Shown: one piece after another, positions 23,419 to 35,071 of the stretch
How the letters are laid out: every line of letters begins with the position of its first letter
How positions within the stretch are numbered: the first letter of the stretch is position 1
Assembly (NCBI GenBank): GCA_028551475.1
Contig: CM052356.1
Location: forward strand, 1,808,001 to 1,872,000
Origin: Casuarina equisetifolia
Taxonomy: Eukaryota > Streptophyta > Magnoliopsida > Fagales > Casuarinaceae
Length of the DNA stretch: 64,000 nt
Direction: 5' to 3'
Notes under the pieces: model-generated
Told to the model about the DNA's origin: nothing
Database searches by the model: none
The model's input: the letters and a program-made list of their open reading frames with translations, nothing else
Position numbers and translations under genes: made by a program

Positions 23419-26400
23419 CTAAGAAGAGGGCTCAAACGCAGCCTGTTCGTGCCAAATGCCATTCAAGTTAGATTGCCAGAATCTTACCACACCATCATCC
23501 CCTGTGCTTGCCAAGGTCATTCCACTCATTTCCCACTCCAACTGCCAGACCTGATCATAGATGCAAGAAAAGATTAAACATGCTAGTATGTCCCCTTCTC
23601 AATAAACAGGTACTTGTAATCTCAAAGCATCCAAATTATGGTAAAATCTAAAGAACTACGCTCCAAGTATTACATTTTGTCATGAAATTACAACTCAAAC
23701 CATCTCATCTAAGTTCAGGAATTATAATCCAATCAAAAGAAAAATAAAAAGATGCCTATTAATACCTCGCCTCTGTGACTGGAGAGCAATGCAACTCTCT
23801 CCACTGACAGCCTTCCATCTGAGTTAGGGTCCAATCCAAGATGCCATATTGCAATACCCTTGTGAGTTGCAACAGCTATTACTTCATAGGGTCTGAACAG
23901 AGTTTGATACCAGTGACGGCCATTAGTTAAATGATTAGCAATACTTTGTCTTTCTATCGATCAGCACAACTATTGGTGATAGATGGAAAGAAAACTGAGC
24001 CAAATGTTCTGTTAATTAAAACAAAAATGGGAGCGTCTATAAGGTTAAGTAAAAATTCAATTAATTTTTGGATACTGAGGTAATTGCTATGCTGAGTGTG
24101 TGACTCGTTGGTTTTTTTTTAGGGTTAGGATTCAAAAAAATGGAACGCCTTTTAAATACATAGTACGAACAAATAACTATAGAACTAATAACCAACTCAT
24201 CGCTTGATGTTGTCTGTGCATATAAAGAACAATGTTGATATGATACATTGGTTATATTATTGTAGGAACAAAAAGTACATTCAATCATCTCAGATGAATT
24301 TGGCAACACTGGCATTGAATTATATGTAGCGCATAAAAGTACCAGGAAGTTCATAGTACCAGTATAGGAGGCAGTTCAATTGGAAATTAGAAGATACCTG
24401 CCAATATTTGGAGCCCAAGCGACAGTATAAACCTGATCACCTTTGTCCTCAGGCAATGCCAACTCCGCAACTGGAAGCCATTTTTGGTGATCCTCGTTGA
24501 ATTCCCATACCTGCCGAAATCAATTTTGTGATCAAACTATCAAATCCTAGTATTCCAGGGAATTTCATCCAATAAAGACCTGGTTCTGTGGGGAGTTCTG
24601 ACCATCAAAATCTACCCTATTTTGAGATGAGTCTGATTTTAGACGATAACTTTAGTATGACAGATGCAGCCATGAAATTTAACTTTCAAACATTACGCTA
24701 AAAGAGGGAGAGTCGTGCCATAGAAAAGTTAACAGCATCCAGAACACATAAATAGCCTAGAGCTGCACATAAAGGGGATTAGCAGAAACCAAAGAACAAT
24801 GTATACCTTGCAGGAATTCAGTTGCGGTGTATCTGAATTGAAACCCAAAACGAAACTTGATTCCTGGCTTTCAACTCTTCGTGGATTCCAAGATACAGAT
24901 GCAGACAAGCACAAAGCCTTGCCAAACGTAGAGACTGACTCAATGACGTTCTGAAATTCAGCCTGGAGAGAAGAATATAATGTCGATAATAAAAAGATGA
25001 CAGCAAAGTCTTCAAACAGTTATCAAGTGTTATATCTAAGAGCCCAAGTTAGAGAACGTTCCAAACCCAGCCTAAGAGTTCGATACACTGGCTTCTAATA
25101 TCAAGTATAAATTTACGCTGTAGAGTCAACCCAGCTTCCCCCAATATCAGTTATTATGAAACAATTAACTTCACCCCACTCCATATTTACTTCAAAAAGG
25201 CTGAAAGAAGAGGAAAAACAGGAATGCGTAGAAGATAAATTTTTGCATCAATAGTAACATTAGATAGCAGATAAAAGCAGGTAGAGAAATGTAAAACTCC
25301 TCCGGCCATAAAACGAAGAGAAAAAGAGAAAGAGAGAAAGGGGGGGTGGCAGAACTGAAGTTTGCCATTGTTCCTCCAACCATCAAAAAGAAAGGAAAAA
25401 AAAAGAAAAGATGTTAGAAATCGGAGAGTTAAATATGAAAATAAAATATAAAAATAGCACAACAAAGAAATATGTTTTTTTTTTCTTAATATATCCCCTA
25501 AAAATCAAAGGAAACACATTTTTTTTTCTTTTATTGAAAGTTACATAATACAATTATTTAGATTGCAAACATCTTCAATAGGATATTGGTTAAATTCAAA
25601 AAGATGATCACCTGAAGTTGCCACTTTTTCAGCTCCAAGGAATCGAGGAGTTCATAGACTTTGACGTGGCCATCTGAAGATGCTGCAACCTGCATTACAG
25701 ATCCAAGGTAAGTAAATTTCACTAAAACCTCGTTAACCCATTCCAATGTTCTACAAACTAGCAGACCAAAGAGGAAAAAAAAACACACACAAAAAAAAAA
25801 GGAGATTTCTTTTCCCTTGAGATAGTAGTGTCTGCTGTAGAGTTGTAATACAACAATAATATTCAACTACTCATATCTTTCACACTCACAGAGGAATGAT
25901 AATTCATGAAGTATTTTGGGAACTAAGAGACTAGATAGACGTTAAAAACTCAAATGACAATGCTCAAATGGACCATCATTATGAAAACCATCAGCAATTA
26001 AAATAGAATATATTAGGAAGAAAGAACAGATAAGGCGACTTTTGCAGCTTACCATTTTCAAGCTTGTAGGAGTGATCCCAAATTGCATATCGAGGACTTT
26101 AGCCGAGGTGCTTTTAAAGCTTTTGCACAGCTTCCACACAGGAGGCTGCGAATCTACAGAATTTCAAAAAGGCAAAAGGTAGCAGATAAGCTCAACTTAG
26201 CAGGTAACATAAACTCCCCTATCTCTCTGCCACTCTGAATTTACTTTCATTGAAATAAAGGCTCATATATTCATGGAACTAAATGATAAACAGAATAAAA
26301 GCGGTCATGGCAGAGAAAAACTTCCAAGAGACAAATTCCTAGTAATTATCCAGCATATCTTGGCATGAGAGCAGCCAACCAGGCAAAACGATATAATAAA

Positions 26401-27395
26401 GTCAAACATACCATCTGCGACCTCCTCCCACAATGACGCAGTTCCATCCATACTAATGCATGCGACTGCATCACCATATTCTGGAGGAGCCCAAACGATC
26501 TTCAGAATGCTAGCCTCGTGTACCTAAAAGTTCAGCAATATCAAGAGTCTTCAGAAAATGCCGAACTTTCTGCAACACTGTTCTCAACTACTTTCTTCTT
26601 TCCTTGCGTTAGCCTAAACTAGCCATAGATGACATAATCAAGTTGTATGCATAACAGTCCACGCTAGAAAAGCATTTAGCAAACCAAGCATAGTATATCC
26701 CTGAGTAGATATTAATCTGAATGGCGCTGTCATCCTAATTCTAATTGCATTCCTTATGCTAAACTTAATTTGAAGAAAGTCTTGGTTATAACTGGAGATC
26801 CCTGGTGGGGTGGACCCGTGTAGAATCGCTCTCAATCGCTAGTGAGAAAGACAATTCCTTATGCTAAACTTAATTTGAACCAATTTCAATTCCACAGCCC
26901 ATCCAAAAGCTTCCCTGACTCCCTAAAATCCAGTGTATGAACTTTACGTCCCCATTACCCTCCAGCTCAGTCCACTCCGTCAGAATCCGGTTAAACTTGG
27001 AAAACCAATGTGTACATGAATATGCTTCAACTACTGTCTAATATTCACTTCCGGACTCAGCATTTACTTCAATCACAGCCTAGTCCTGTTCTTGACAAAA
27101 TTCCTCTCATAACCGGTAATTAACCGACTAGGAAAGGAATTATCAAAGACAAAACAAAGCTACATTTATGTGGAAACCGAATTAAAAGTAAGAATCAAAT
27201 GAGAGAAATTTGAAGCGCAACATAAATACGAACCCTAGATTTGGAGGTGCAGCTGAAGGAGGACGAAGAGGCTGGGTCCCGCGAGTCGAAGATGGCAAGG
27301 GTTCCGTCGTCGGAACCGGTGGCCAGTCTCTGACCACAGTAGTTCCACGCCGAGCACACCGTCCCTTTGTTGAGGGTCACCAACGGCTGCTCCAT
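23419..27395 (-). CDS. SEH1: Nucleoporin SEH1, WD40-repeat protein
   Basis: Eight exons: 27234-27395, 26412-26523, 26053-26153, 25612-25689, 24807-24962, 24398-24510, 23766-23892 and 23419-23550. All introns are GT..AG and the phases fit, giving 326 aa, the length I recall for Arabidopsis SEH1. The protein starts MEQPLVTLNKGTVCSAWN. WD-type segments include LATGSDDGTLAIFD, KIVWAPPEYGDAVAC, AASSDGHVKVYELL, VSWNPRR, VYTVAWAPNIGRPYEV and GMTLASTGDDGVVRFWQ. SEH1 is a small beta-propeller of the Nup107-160 (Y) complex of the nuclear pore; in other eukaryotes it also joins the GATOR2 complex. Intron 1 (26524-27233) carries a 26-bp direct repeat around a 79-bp insert. Fragments of this gene form two inverted repeats elsewhere in the window. 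Probably the functional copy. Confidence 0.95.
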
Positions 27396-29259
27396 TTACG
27401 TATACTCTAAAACTCCGAGTACCCCGGTTGAAGCGAGCGCTAAAGGCCTGATTGAAAGTAGGGTGCTAAAAGCGGGGTCAACAGAGAGTCATAAACGGTG
27501 TCGTTTGGCCTACAAACTTCAAACACAATGTGCTGAATTTTTTTTTATTTTTTTATATAATAATTTTCAGCTCAATAACCCATGATTGTAATTCAGTTTT
27601 ACCCTTTTTCATATTTTTTATTTTAAATAAATCTCACCACTAATTGAACTTTACCCTTATGTTTTGGACATTTATAAGAAGATACTTATGTTAATCATCT
27701 TATTAAGTGGACATTAGAAATAACTCAGAAAACATAGTTAAAACTTTTGTATTAAGAATAAAAGTAACAAAATAGTCACACGTTTAATAGCAACCAATCT
27801 TAATATACTAAGAGGGATAATACTATAAGAACAAAAATTATTCTTTACAATGATGATTATTGATCTCTGTATTAAAATATGAAGAAACGGTGTCGCACTG
27901 GTTGAGGAGGAAATGAGACGACAGCGTTTTCAACATAGAAGAAACCTTAAATGTGCATTCCACCCGTCGCTGTTTGGAGACCGAGAAAGATGGGGAAAAT
28001 CCTTGGTTATTGTTGCAATAGAGCTGAATAAATTATTCCTAGAGTCTTAGTCGATGGAAGAGCAACCAAGATATGATTGGTTCGAAAAAATTACGGGATT
28101 TTATTTCTTAAGATTAATTTTTCTTATGTACTTAAATAGATAAAAATCTTGATATAAACTCTTGGACTTAAAACATCTTCATTAATACTTGTTCTATTTA
28201 TTATAGTCTCCAACTATGGGTATAAGTTGTGCGTGCCGCACCATGAAGCTGGAGAAAATGAAGTTCCCTTTATCGTTCCGAAGAAAGTGAAGAAAGTCGA
28301 GTTTTTGCAATTATGAAGTCCCCATCGTGAAACATCATGGAATTAGCACAAAAAAAGTCTGAAGCTCCTTAATTGGCACAAACTAGACATGTCTCCTTTA
28401 CATGTGAAGCTTCATGTGTCTTCTTCACAAAATTAGACAAAATTGTCTGGGAACGGATCTATTCCTAAAGAGAAAAATCTGCTTCGACAAATTGAGAAGG
28501 GCAGAGGTGCGGGGTGAAAAGTGGAATTACAGAACCTGCAATCTGAGCATTTTCCGACTGTTTGGAGCAAAATTTCATATGCCTATAAAGAGCAAAGACA
28601 AGGTAGTAAGTGTATATCAATCATTCTTGAAAATACTCTTTAAGTTAAAATCTGTTAGCTTGGTGAAGAAATCAGAAATTCCAAATTGCATCCTTGTTTG
28701 GTTATTTCTGTTTCTCTTGTGTTGTATTGCTATGTGATTGTTGTTCACTACTTGAATAGTCATATTCTTTAATATTATATTCAATATATTTAAGGGTAAG
28801 AAGTGTAAGAATTTAATAAAATTTGAGACTTTTGTCATTATCATTTTAAAATTGGTTCTTAGTACTAGACAAAAACTTCTGAATACTATATTATATCTTT
28901 GTTAAAAGCTTTAGTATGAAATTAGTATTTTTGGAAAAAAAAATTAATAGGCTTTAAGGGATTGGTTATACTAATAATCAATTAGAAATTGATTGAAAAT
29001 GACTTTAGTGGATTGCTAGAGTAGGAGGTGGATGTAAGTGTTAAGATAACTTAGATTGAACTAGCTTCCCAAATATTGATTGTATTTCTGTCCATATGCG
29101 GTTTACTTAGGCCAATTATCACTATATGCTAGCTGTCTTGATCAATTTGACAATATAAAAATTGCTGTGAAACACACTTAGTTAGACATTTTGTAAAAAA
29201 TCTAAAAAGACTTTAAAAACTTAATGCATCCCTCTCTTAGATTGCTTTTACTATGTGTG
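27396..29259. other. Intergenic between SEH1 and UGT; SEH1 promoter side
   Basis: The bases above 27396 are the SEH1 upstream region. They hold aacggtgtcgtttgg near 27493, and a related aaacggtgtcgc lies near 27886. A 107-codon frame at 28414-28737 (+) begins MCLLHKIRQN and ends in a hydrophobic run. I recognise no family, and the rest of the region looks like decayed repeat sequence, so I do not call it a gene. Confidence 0.4.
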
Positions 29260-29620
29260 ACGGCCCATGTCTAAAGCAAGTGATACAGTGACATGGAGTC
29301 GACCTCACCAAATGAGTTGAAGTCATCCGCTGTCATCTCTAAACAATTTAACTTTTCCTAGAATGGAGGGGCCATTGCCTTCTTGTTTCTTTCTTCTTTT
29401 TCCTTGAGAAGTTATGAGTGGTCAGTTGTCAATCATTGCACAGTTCACCTATGACCAAAAAATGACTTAATCTTTTATAAGAAATTAAGAAATTACATGG
29501 AAAATGCTAGCTTGGAATCCCATTCTTGGCCCCCCATATTTTATCTTGTCCCTGATTTCTTTTATGCCAACCAATATTTCTTTATTGTAAGCTCCGAAAC
29601 TGGGATTTTTATCAAATTTT
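29260..29620 (-). repeat. Dispersed block, also at 48780-49250 and 63690-64000
   Basis: The reverse complement of this stretch matches 48780-49210. Examples are gacttgaactcatttggtcg, atgtctaaa-caagt, and aaatcagggtcaagataaaa with gggattccaagctt. The first part also matches 63700-63910. It is non-coding and lies on the 3' side of the UGT gene here. Confidence 0.65.
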
Positions 29621-29937
29621 GACTAGTCATAGCGTTTACATAACCCAGCGGATCAAGAATTCCACTAAAAAACAATGGATTCGGAAAAGACAATCACGTA
29701 CCCCATGCCTCCATCCCAAAAGATTTGGTATGTATGGCTGCGAGGCTCAAACAATTATTGCAGCCGACAGAGCAGAGGCTACAACTGAAAGAAGGACGGG
29801 AAAAGCCTCCTTGCCAACAATAAATTTTGCTTTAGAGAGCAAATGAAGATTTATTACATAAAGGACTTCAAGAAAGAGTGAAAGAGAACCCATAATATTA
29901 CAATTTTTTCTTATTTTTAATGACAAACACATTAGTC

Positions 29938-31350
29938 CTAGTGACTCTTCCATATCTGAGCCACCTCCGCCAGTGATTTTGTCGACGGCCCTTCTGGACT
30001 CAATGCCCTCTCAGCTGCACCCTGTAGCTCTTTCATTTTGCTCCTGAGCAGCTTCCCTTCTTCTCCTTCAATGAGGCCTCTTGCGTAGTTTGCTATATCT
30101 CTGTGCTCCACCAGGCCCTTATCGTTCACCTTCACCCTCACCGCAACCTTCAAATCATCAGCAAGCAGCACCGCGTTCATCCTCTGCTCCCCGAACAGCG
30201 GCCATGCGATCAAGGGCACGCCATTGACGATGCTCTCCAGACTCGAGTTCCAGCCGCAGTGGGTCAGGAACCCACCGGTGGAGCCGTGCTTCAGGATCTG
30301 GACCTGAGGAGCCCAGGACGACAACACCAGACCCACCCCTTTGGTTCTTTCCAGGAACCCCTGGGGAAGAAAATCGAAAGGATCGGCGATGCTCTGTGCA
30401 GTGAAGAAAGTGGCGTTGGCTGCTTTCTCGTGTGGGCTCCTGACAACCCAGAGAAATCTTTGCCCGCTGGCTTCGAGTCCTACGGCCAATTCATGTAGCT
30501 GCTCATGGGAAAGTGTCCCGCCACTGCCAAATGAAACAAATAGCACCGAACCTTTCGGCTGCTCATCCAACCACTGCAAACACTCATGATCATGAGACCC
30601 AGTTCCTGAACCGGAGACCACTAATGGTCCGACTGGGTAAATCGGTGGCCAGCCCTCTTTCTCTTCCGTCAAAGCTTTGAAGCAACCTGGTTCCAAGTCC
30701 AAAAAGCTATTAACGATGATTCCGGCGGCACGAGGGTATTCTTTCGCAAGTTGTAGAATTCCTTTATAGGCCTCACTCTTTCTATCTTGAACTGGGTCCA
30801 CCATATCCCTCCCGTGGATCGGCACACAGCCGGGCAACTCGACCGGCTCCGGCAGGTCTCTGTACTCACAAGAGGATGTTTGATCAAGCTCCGGAAGGTA
30901 TAAGATAAACGACGACACCATCGCACTAAGGGGCAAAAAGATGTAGGAAGAAACACCGAATTCTTTAGCCACGTCGAAGGCGGCCAAACCAAATAAATCA
31001 ACCACCCAGGCCACCAGCCGAGTTGACTCTGCTAAGACCTTGAAAGAGTCGCGCAGGGAAGGGAGGGACCGAATCAGGGTGAGTGGGATCCGGGTCTCCA
31101 ACGCCACGTCCTCCGGGAGATCCTCAAGGCTCACAGGAGGAAGAAATATGGAGGATATGGCGTCCGGTAGGCCTTCTAGGATGGCTTTTTGAGCTTTCGG
31201 GGGAGTCCCATTCGTGGTGATCAGGATGGTGATCGAGAAATGGTGCTGCAGGACGAGTCGCTTGGCGAACTCAACAAGTGGGATGAGATGGCCCAGCCCT
31301 GGAGTTGGAACCATGGCGACATGGGGTGCTTTGTCCTGGGTGTTCGGCAT
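29938..31350 (-). CDS. UGT72B-like UDP-glucosyltransferase (hydroquinone glucosyltransferase type)
   Basis: A single exon of 470 codons when started at MPNTQDKAPHV (ATG at 31348-31350). The frame stays open to an earlier ATG at 31383, but a TATA-like box at 31431-31436 would leave almost no leader for that start. Family 1 (GT-B fold) features: catalytic His21 in VPTPGLGHLIPL, and the partner Asp in VAWVVDLFG. The PSPG box of 44 residues runs from WAPQVQ to FGEQ at residues 346-389, with THCGWNS and a terminal Gln, typical of UDP-glucose users. UGT72B enzymes glucosylate small phenols such as hydroquinone, monolignols and chlorophenols in the cytosol. The actual acceptor here is unknown. No introns or breaks. 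Two pseudogene copies lie at 9850-16165 and 44975-45916. Confidence 0.95.
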   Translation of the reverse strand: MPNTQDKAPHVAMVPTPGLGHLIPLVEFAKRLVLQHHFSITILITTNGTPPKAQKAILEGLPDAISSIFLPPVSLEDLPEDVALETRIPLTLIRSLPSLRDSFKVLAESTRLVAWVVDLFGLAAFDVAKEFGVSSYIFLPLSAMVSSFILYLPELDQTSSCEYRDLPEPVELPGCVPIHGRDMVDPVQDRKSEAYKGILQLAKEYPRAAGIIVNSFLDLEPGCFKALTEEKEGWPPIYPVGPLVVSGSGTGSHDHECLQWLDEQPKGSVLFVSFGSGGTLSHEQLHELAVGLEASGQRFLWVVRSPHEKAANATFFTAQSIADPFDFLPQGFLERTKGVGLVLSSWAPQVQILKHGSTGGFLTHCGWNSSLESIVNGVPLIAWPLFGEQRMNAVLLADDLKVAVRVKVNDKGLVEHRDIANYARGLIEGEEGKLLRSKMKELQGAAERALSPEGPSTKSLAEVAQIWKSH

Positions 31351-31430
31351 GGTGGATTCAAGGGTCAAGGAGAGGCAAAGCAACCGGTTTCTACGAAGGA
31401 TCTGCAGAGGCTTAGGGAAGCGAAGAAGAA

Positions 31431-31436
31431 TATATA
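31431..31436 (-). promoter_or_regulatory. TATA box of the UGT gene
   Basis: It reads TATATA on the minus strand, about 81 bases before the ATG at 31350 and 48 before the ATG at 31383. With transcription starting about 30 bases downstream, the second Met gets a leader of about 50 bases, which favours the 470-residue product. Confidence 0.5.
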
Positions 31437-31450
31437 GACAGGCTAATCGC

Positions 31451-33650
31451 AGTTGCAGGGGACTTACTGAGGTATGTGCTTACGAAGTTAGACATGGCAT
31501 GGGATTACGCAAGCCGCTTGAGTTCGTGTTGCACGAGTTTCTGTTGCAAATAATTTATCCGTGTCGGTATCCTTCGAACAAGTTCTAATAACGTTAATCA
31601 TGAACAAACAATTATTCTTTTTATCATAATACAAACTGCTGCTAGCTCGGGTCAAGATAAAGTGATATTTAAATATAAAAATTAATTTTTAACTCATTAA
31701 TTATTTTCTAAACTGAAGTATGTATTAATTTTTAAACTTTTTAATTCTTCTAAAGTATTGTCTGACAGTTAAAGCTCTTTAAGTCAAGTCGTCTACTAAA
31801 GTAAGCTTTGGTGCCGGCCAGTCCTGAGGCCAAATTTGGAGCCGCGGGCCTGACGTCAACTTCGAAGACTGTTCGGAAGGAGTAGTAGGGACGACGTCAA
31901 GAGACAGTGAAAATTAATCATTTTAATTTGAAATCAAGCCAAACCACTCTGGAAAAAAGCGAGAAAATGATGTCGAAGAAACAAAGATAAGAAAATAACG
32001 CCATGATTCTATCAACTCAAATTTGTTAGGCTGCAAAGGAAATTTTATGGTATGACAAATTTGAGGGCTTTACTTGAAGAGAGGTAATGACAAATTTGTC
32101 TGTTCAAATGTTATTTTCACAGTCGAATAGAATTAATGTGAAAAGGATGTGTCTTGTTTTCCACCTTATAAGCGTTTATTAAAACAAACCCCACGCATGA
32201 TGTTGCTCAATGCCTTTAAAAGCATATGTAAAGAATGAATTTCTAATTCAAGAACGTTGGAGTAAACTTTTTTTTTTTTGTTATTTTTGTGTTGGAGACT
32301 GTTTTGGAGGAGGCCATCGCTTGGTCCACTAGTCCTGAGTGATGTGACTAGCAAGTCTGTGTTCACGACTAAATCGTTGCTCATAAATAAGATATGCATT
32401 TGAATTATTAGTTCTAGTTTTTGATTTGCTAATAATGACTAAAGCCAGTCATAACAATTAGTATTAAACTAGGTCATAAGTTTAACTTTTTATGCCAGCA
32501 GCTTTGCTTTTGGGAGCGTGCATGGGGGGCTGGCTAGTTCATTTTGCAAAAGGGTATTATGATCCAAGGGACATGGCCAGCAATAAGAAACAAGACAAAA
32601 GGAGGTTAAGGGTTTGAAAATAAGAAATGGAAAGGCGTTTTGTGATGCACGCTTGAATAAGACATTTCACGACACGTGAACAAGACCAAGGATAAAGTCC
32701 GAATTACTCATATCATCCACTTACGTGTTACCTGCCTTTTCTAGACCTACTGTAAAAAGATTTAAAATAAGTGCACTTCATCATAATTGTGTGAAACATT
32801 AAAGAAGCATTCAAAAATAATTTTTTCTTATTTTAAGATGAGTAACTTAATAAATTAACTCTTGCAAGTAAGTTATAAGACTTCAAAAATCTATTATGTC
32901 ATAAAAATCCTTAGCTCTCTTTCTATTTGCAAATTGTTCAAATCCCATTGTAAGTATGTGTTGGTATATCAAAATAAATCAAAGATGTAAACCTTTTTTT
33001 TTGTGTGTGCCTTTTATTCAAGAGAGCCTAATAGGAATATATCTACTAGATTAAAACAAGTTAGCAACTATGATGTTCATAATAAATGTAGCTTGTTTTT
33101 TAGTTCTTTTTTCAAACTAAATGAGATTAATAGAAAAGGAAAGAGTACATTTATAAAATATGGGAATTATAATGATTAAACCTTTTAAAAAAAAACTATG
33201 CTCCTATAGCCTCAATTACATAAATAAAAGCAAGTTAAATAATATTCTTTTTAAGAATTCAAAGTATGATTGTCTTTCCCAATAATATTGAGGATTTTTA
33301 GATTTTTTTTTTCACTTATTACATGTTTGAATGAATATTAAAGGAACTTTGAAAGAAAATAATTTGAGTTTTAAAAGATTTACCATGAAATTTTTTTTTT
33401 TTTCAATTCTACTATATTAAAGCTATGAAATACATAATGTGAATAATATATTAGATACTAGTTAGAACAACTAAAACATAAAAGTTGTGATTACATTATT
33501 TTGAAAGAAATTGGCAAATGTTAAGCAGTTCTTGATAAGCTACAAGAGGCAATTTAGTTGAATGAAGCTTTTTTTTTTTTTTTGACAATGCTTTCACTAA
33601 CCGTTTGAAAATTTCACTTCATGAGTTAAATAATATGTTAAATTGCAAAT
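31451..33650. other. Intergenic, no gene seen
   Basis: The first 120 bases are UGT upstream sequence, repeated at 45970-46035 and 58672-58790 (gcttgagttcgtgttgca). After that the sequence is AT-rich with many homopolymer runs and no recognisable element ends. A small GC-richer patch lies at 31805-31895 (gcgggcctgacgtcaac). Confidence 0.45.
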
Positions 33651-33654
33651 AAAT

Positions 33655-34230
33655 TTTGGAAAAGTGTTAAAGGAGGTATTATCCCACGTAAGAAGCAAAA
33701 GGATAGGTCATCATCTTTAAAAGTATTAAAGCTTTCTCATCTAATGTCTTAAGGTTTTAGGATGAGCTTTTACATTGTAAGATGATATTAATGCCAAGGA
33801 TGGGCCTCCACCTTGTAATTCTTTAGGCACTAAAGTTAGGATTTTGTTTACACATAATGTTTATATCAACATGCATATGAGAGAAAGTATTAAAGTAGGT
33901 GTTGTCTCACAATTAAAGTATTAGAATGAGCATTTGACCTTATAAGTAATGAAGTTTTTTCACTTAATATCTTAAGGTTTTGGGATAAATTCTTAAATTC
34001 TAATATGATATCAAAACCAAAGATGACCTTTACCATTTAATCCTTAGGCCTCAAAGTTGGGCTTCTACTCATGTGCTATGCTTATACCAATGTGCATATG
34101 AGAAAGATTGTTAAAGGTAGGTGTTATCATAAATTAAAAGCTTGAAGGTGGGCCCTTGGCCTTATAAATGATAAGATTTCTCTATCTAATGCTTTAAAGT
34201 TTTAGGATGGACTCTCATACTTTAATAAAA
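33655..34230 (+). repeat. Degenerate tandem repeat, about 200-230 bp units, about 2.5 copies
   Basis: Units start near 33660, 33891 and 34096. Each begins with a form of aaagtattaaagtaggtgtt, followed by ccttataaatgataag, atgtcttaaggttttaggat and (in full units) ccaatgtgcatatgaga. A second two-copy duplication follows at about 34245-34450 (tatttattggccaaactaaa). Non-coding. Confidence 0.6.
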
Positions 34231-35071
34231 AGGACTTCAATTCAATTTATTTACTAGCCAAAATGAAGTAAGACCTTAATTCTTTTCTAATTTGTGAAGG
34301 TTTGTGAAGCTTGAATTCTAGGCATTAGTTGGTTTAAGATGGCTAAATTTTTTATTATAGGATCTAGATTTAATATATTTATTGGCCAAACTAAAGTAAG
34401 ACCTTATTTCTTTTTCAACTTTTTGACAGGGTTTTTAAAGCCTAAGTTCTGGGCATGTTAACTTTTTAAAAGGGTTTGTGAAGCCTGAGGATTTTTATTG
34501 CTAAATGCTGATTTTTTGGCTTCAAATTATGAAAACATGTTAACTAAGTCTACATGTGATTAAAGATGCTTGTAATTTGCTTTAGATCATAACCATTTAT
34601 TGTATGTGTTGGTTATGTAATTAGGGGATTCTCCCATGCTAAGAGTAACGTTAATGGTTAGAATGATGCTAATACTTTTTTAAGAGTGAATGGCTTATAT
34701 TTATGGAACACTAATAATCTTCTACACTTAAAAGGCATTTTTTCTTAAAGTGAAAGTGATGCTATAAACTCTTAGCATCTTTGTAACTTGGTGTTGACGA
34801 TGGTTTTTGTTAAAAGACTTAAAATTTAACCTAAAAGCCAACTAATAAGTTGAAAAATAATTTTTTCATTTAAACTTTTCCTTTTTTTTTTGTAGGAACA
34901 ATTCTCAACAATTTTAACAAGAATTTCATGTTAATTATCCTGAGATGTAACAATATCTTTCTCCATAAGAAAGAACTTGTTGCTCCTAAGAATTTCATAG
35001 AAACATTCCGAAAAGAACTTTTATAATTGCACAATCTAAACTTTATTAGCATGGTTATTCATCATGCACCA
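34231..35071. other. Intergenic; 3' side of the neprosin gene
   Basis: AT-rich sequence; no gene or element border seen. Confidence 0.4.

Noticed and set aside
28414..28737. 107-codon plus-strand frame
   Set aside because: No recognisable domain, low-complexity hydrophobic end, and surrounded by repeat-like sequence; possible but unsupported as a gene.
30103..30498. 131-codon plus-strand open frame inside the UGT gene
   Set aside because: Antisense shadow of the single-exon UGT, whose PSPG box and catalytic residues are on the minus strand.
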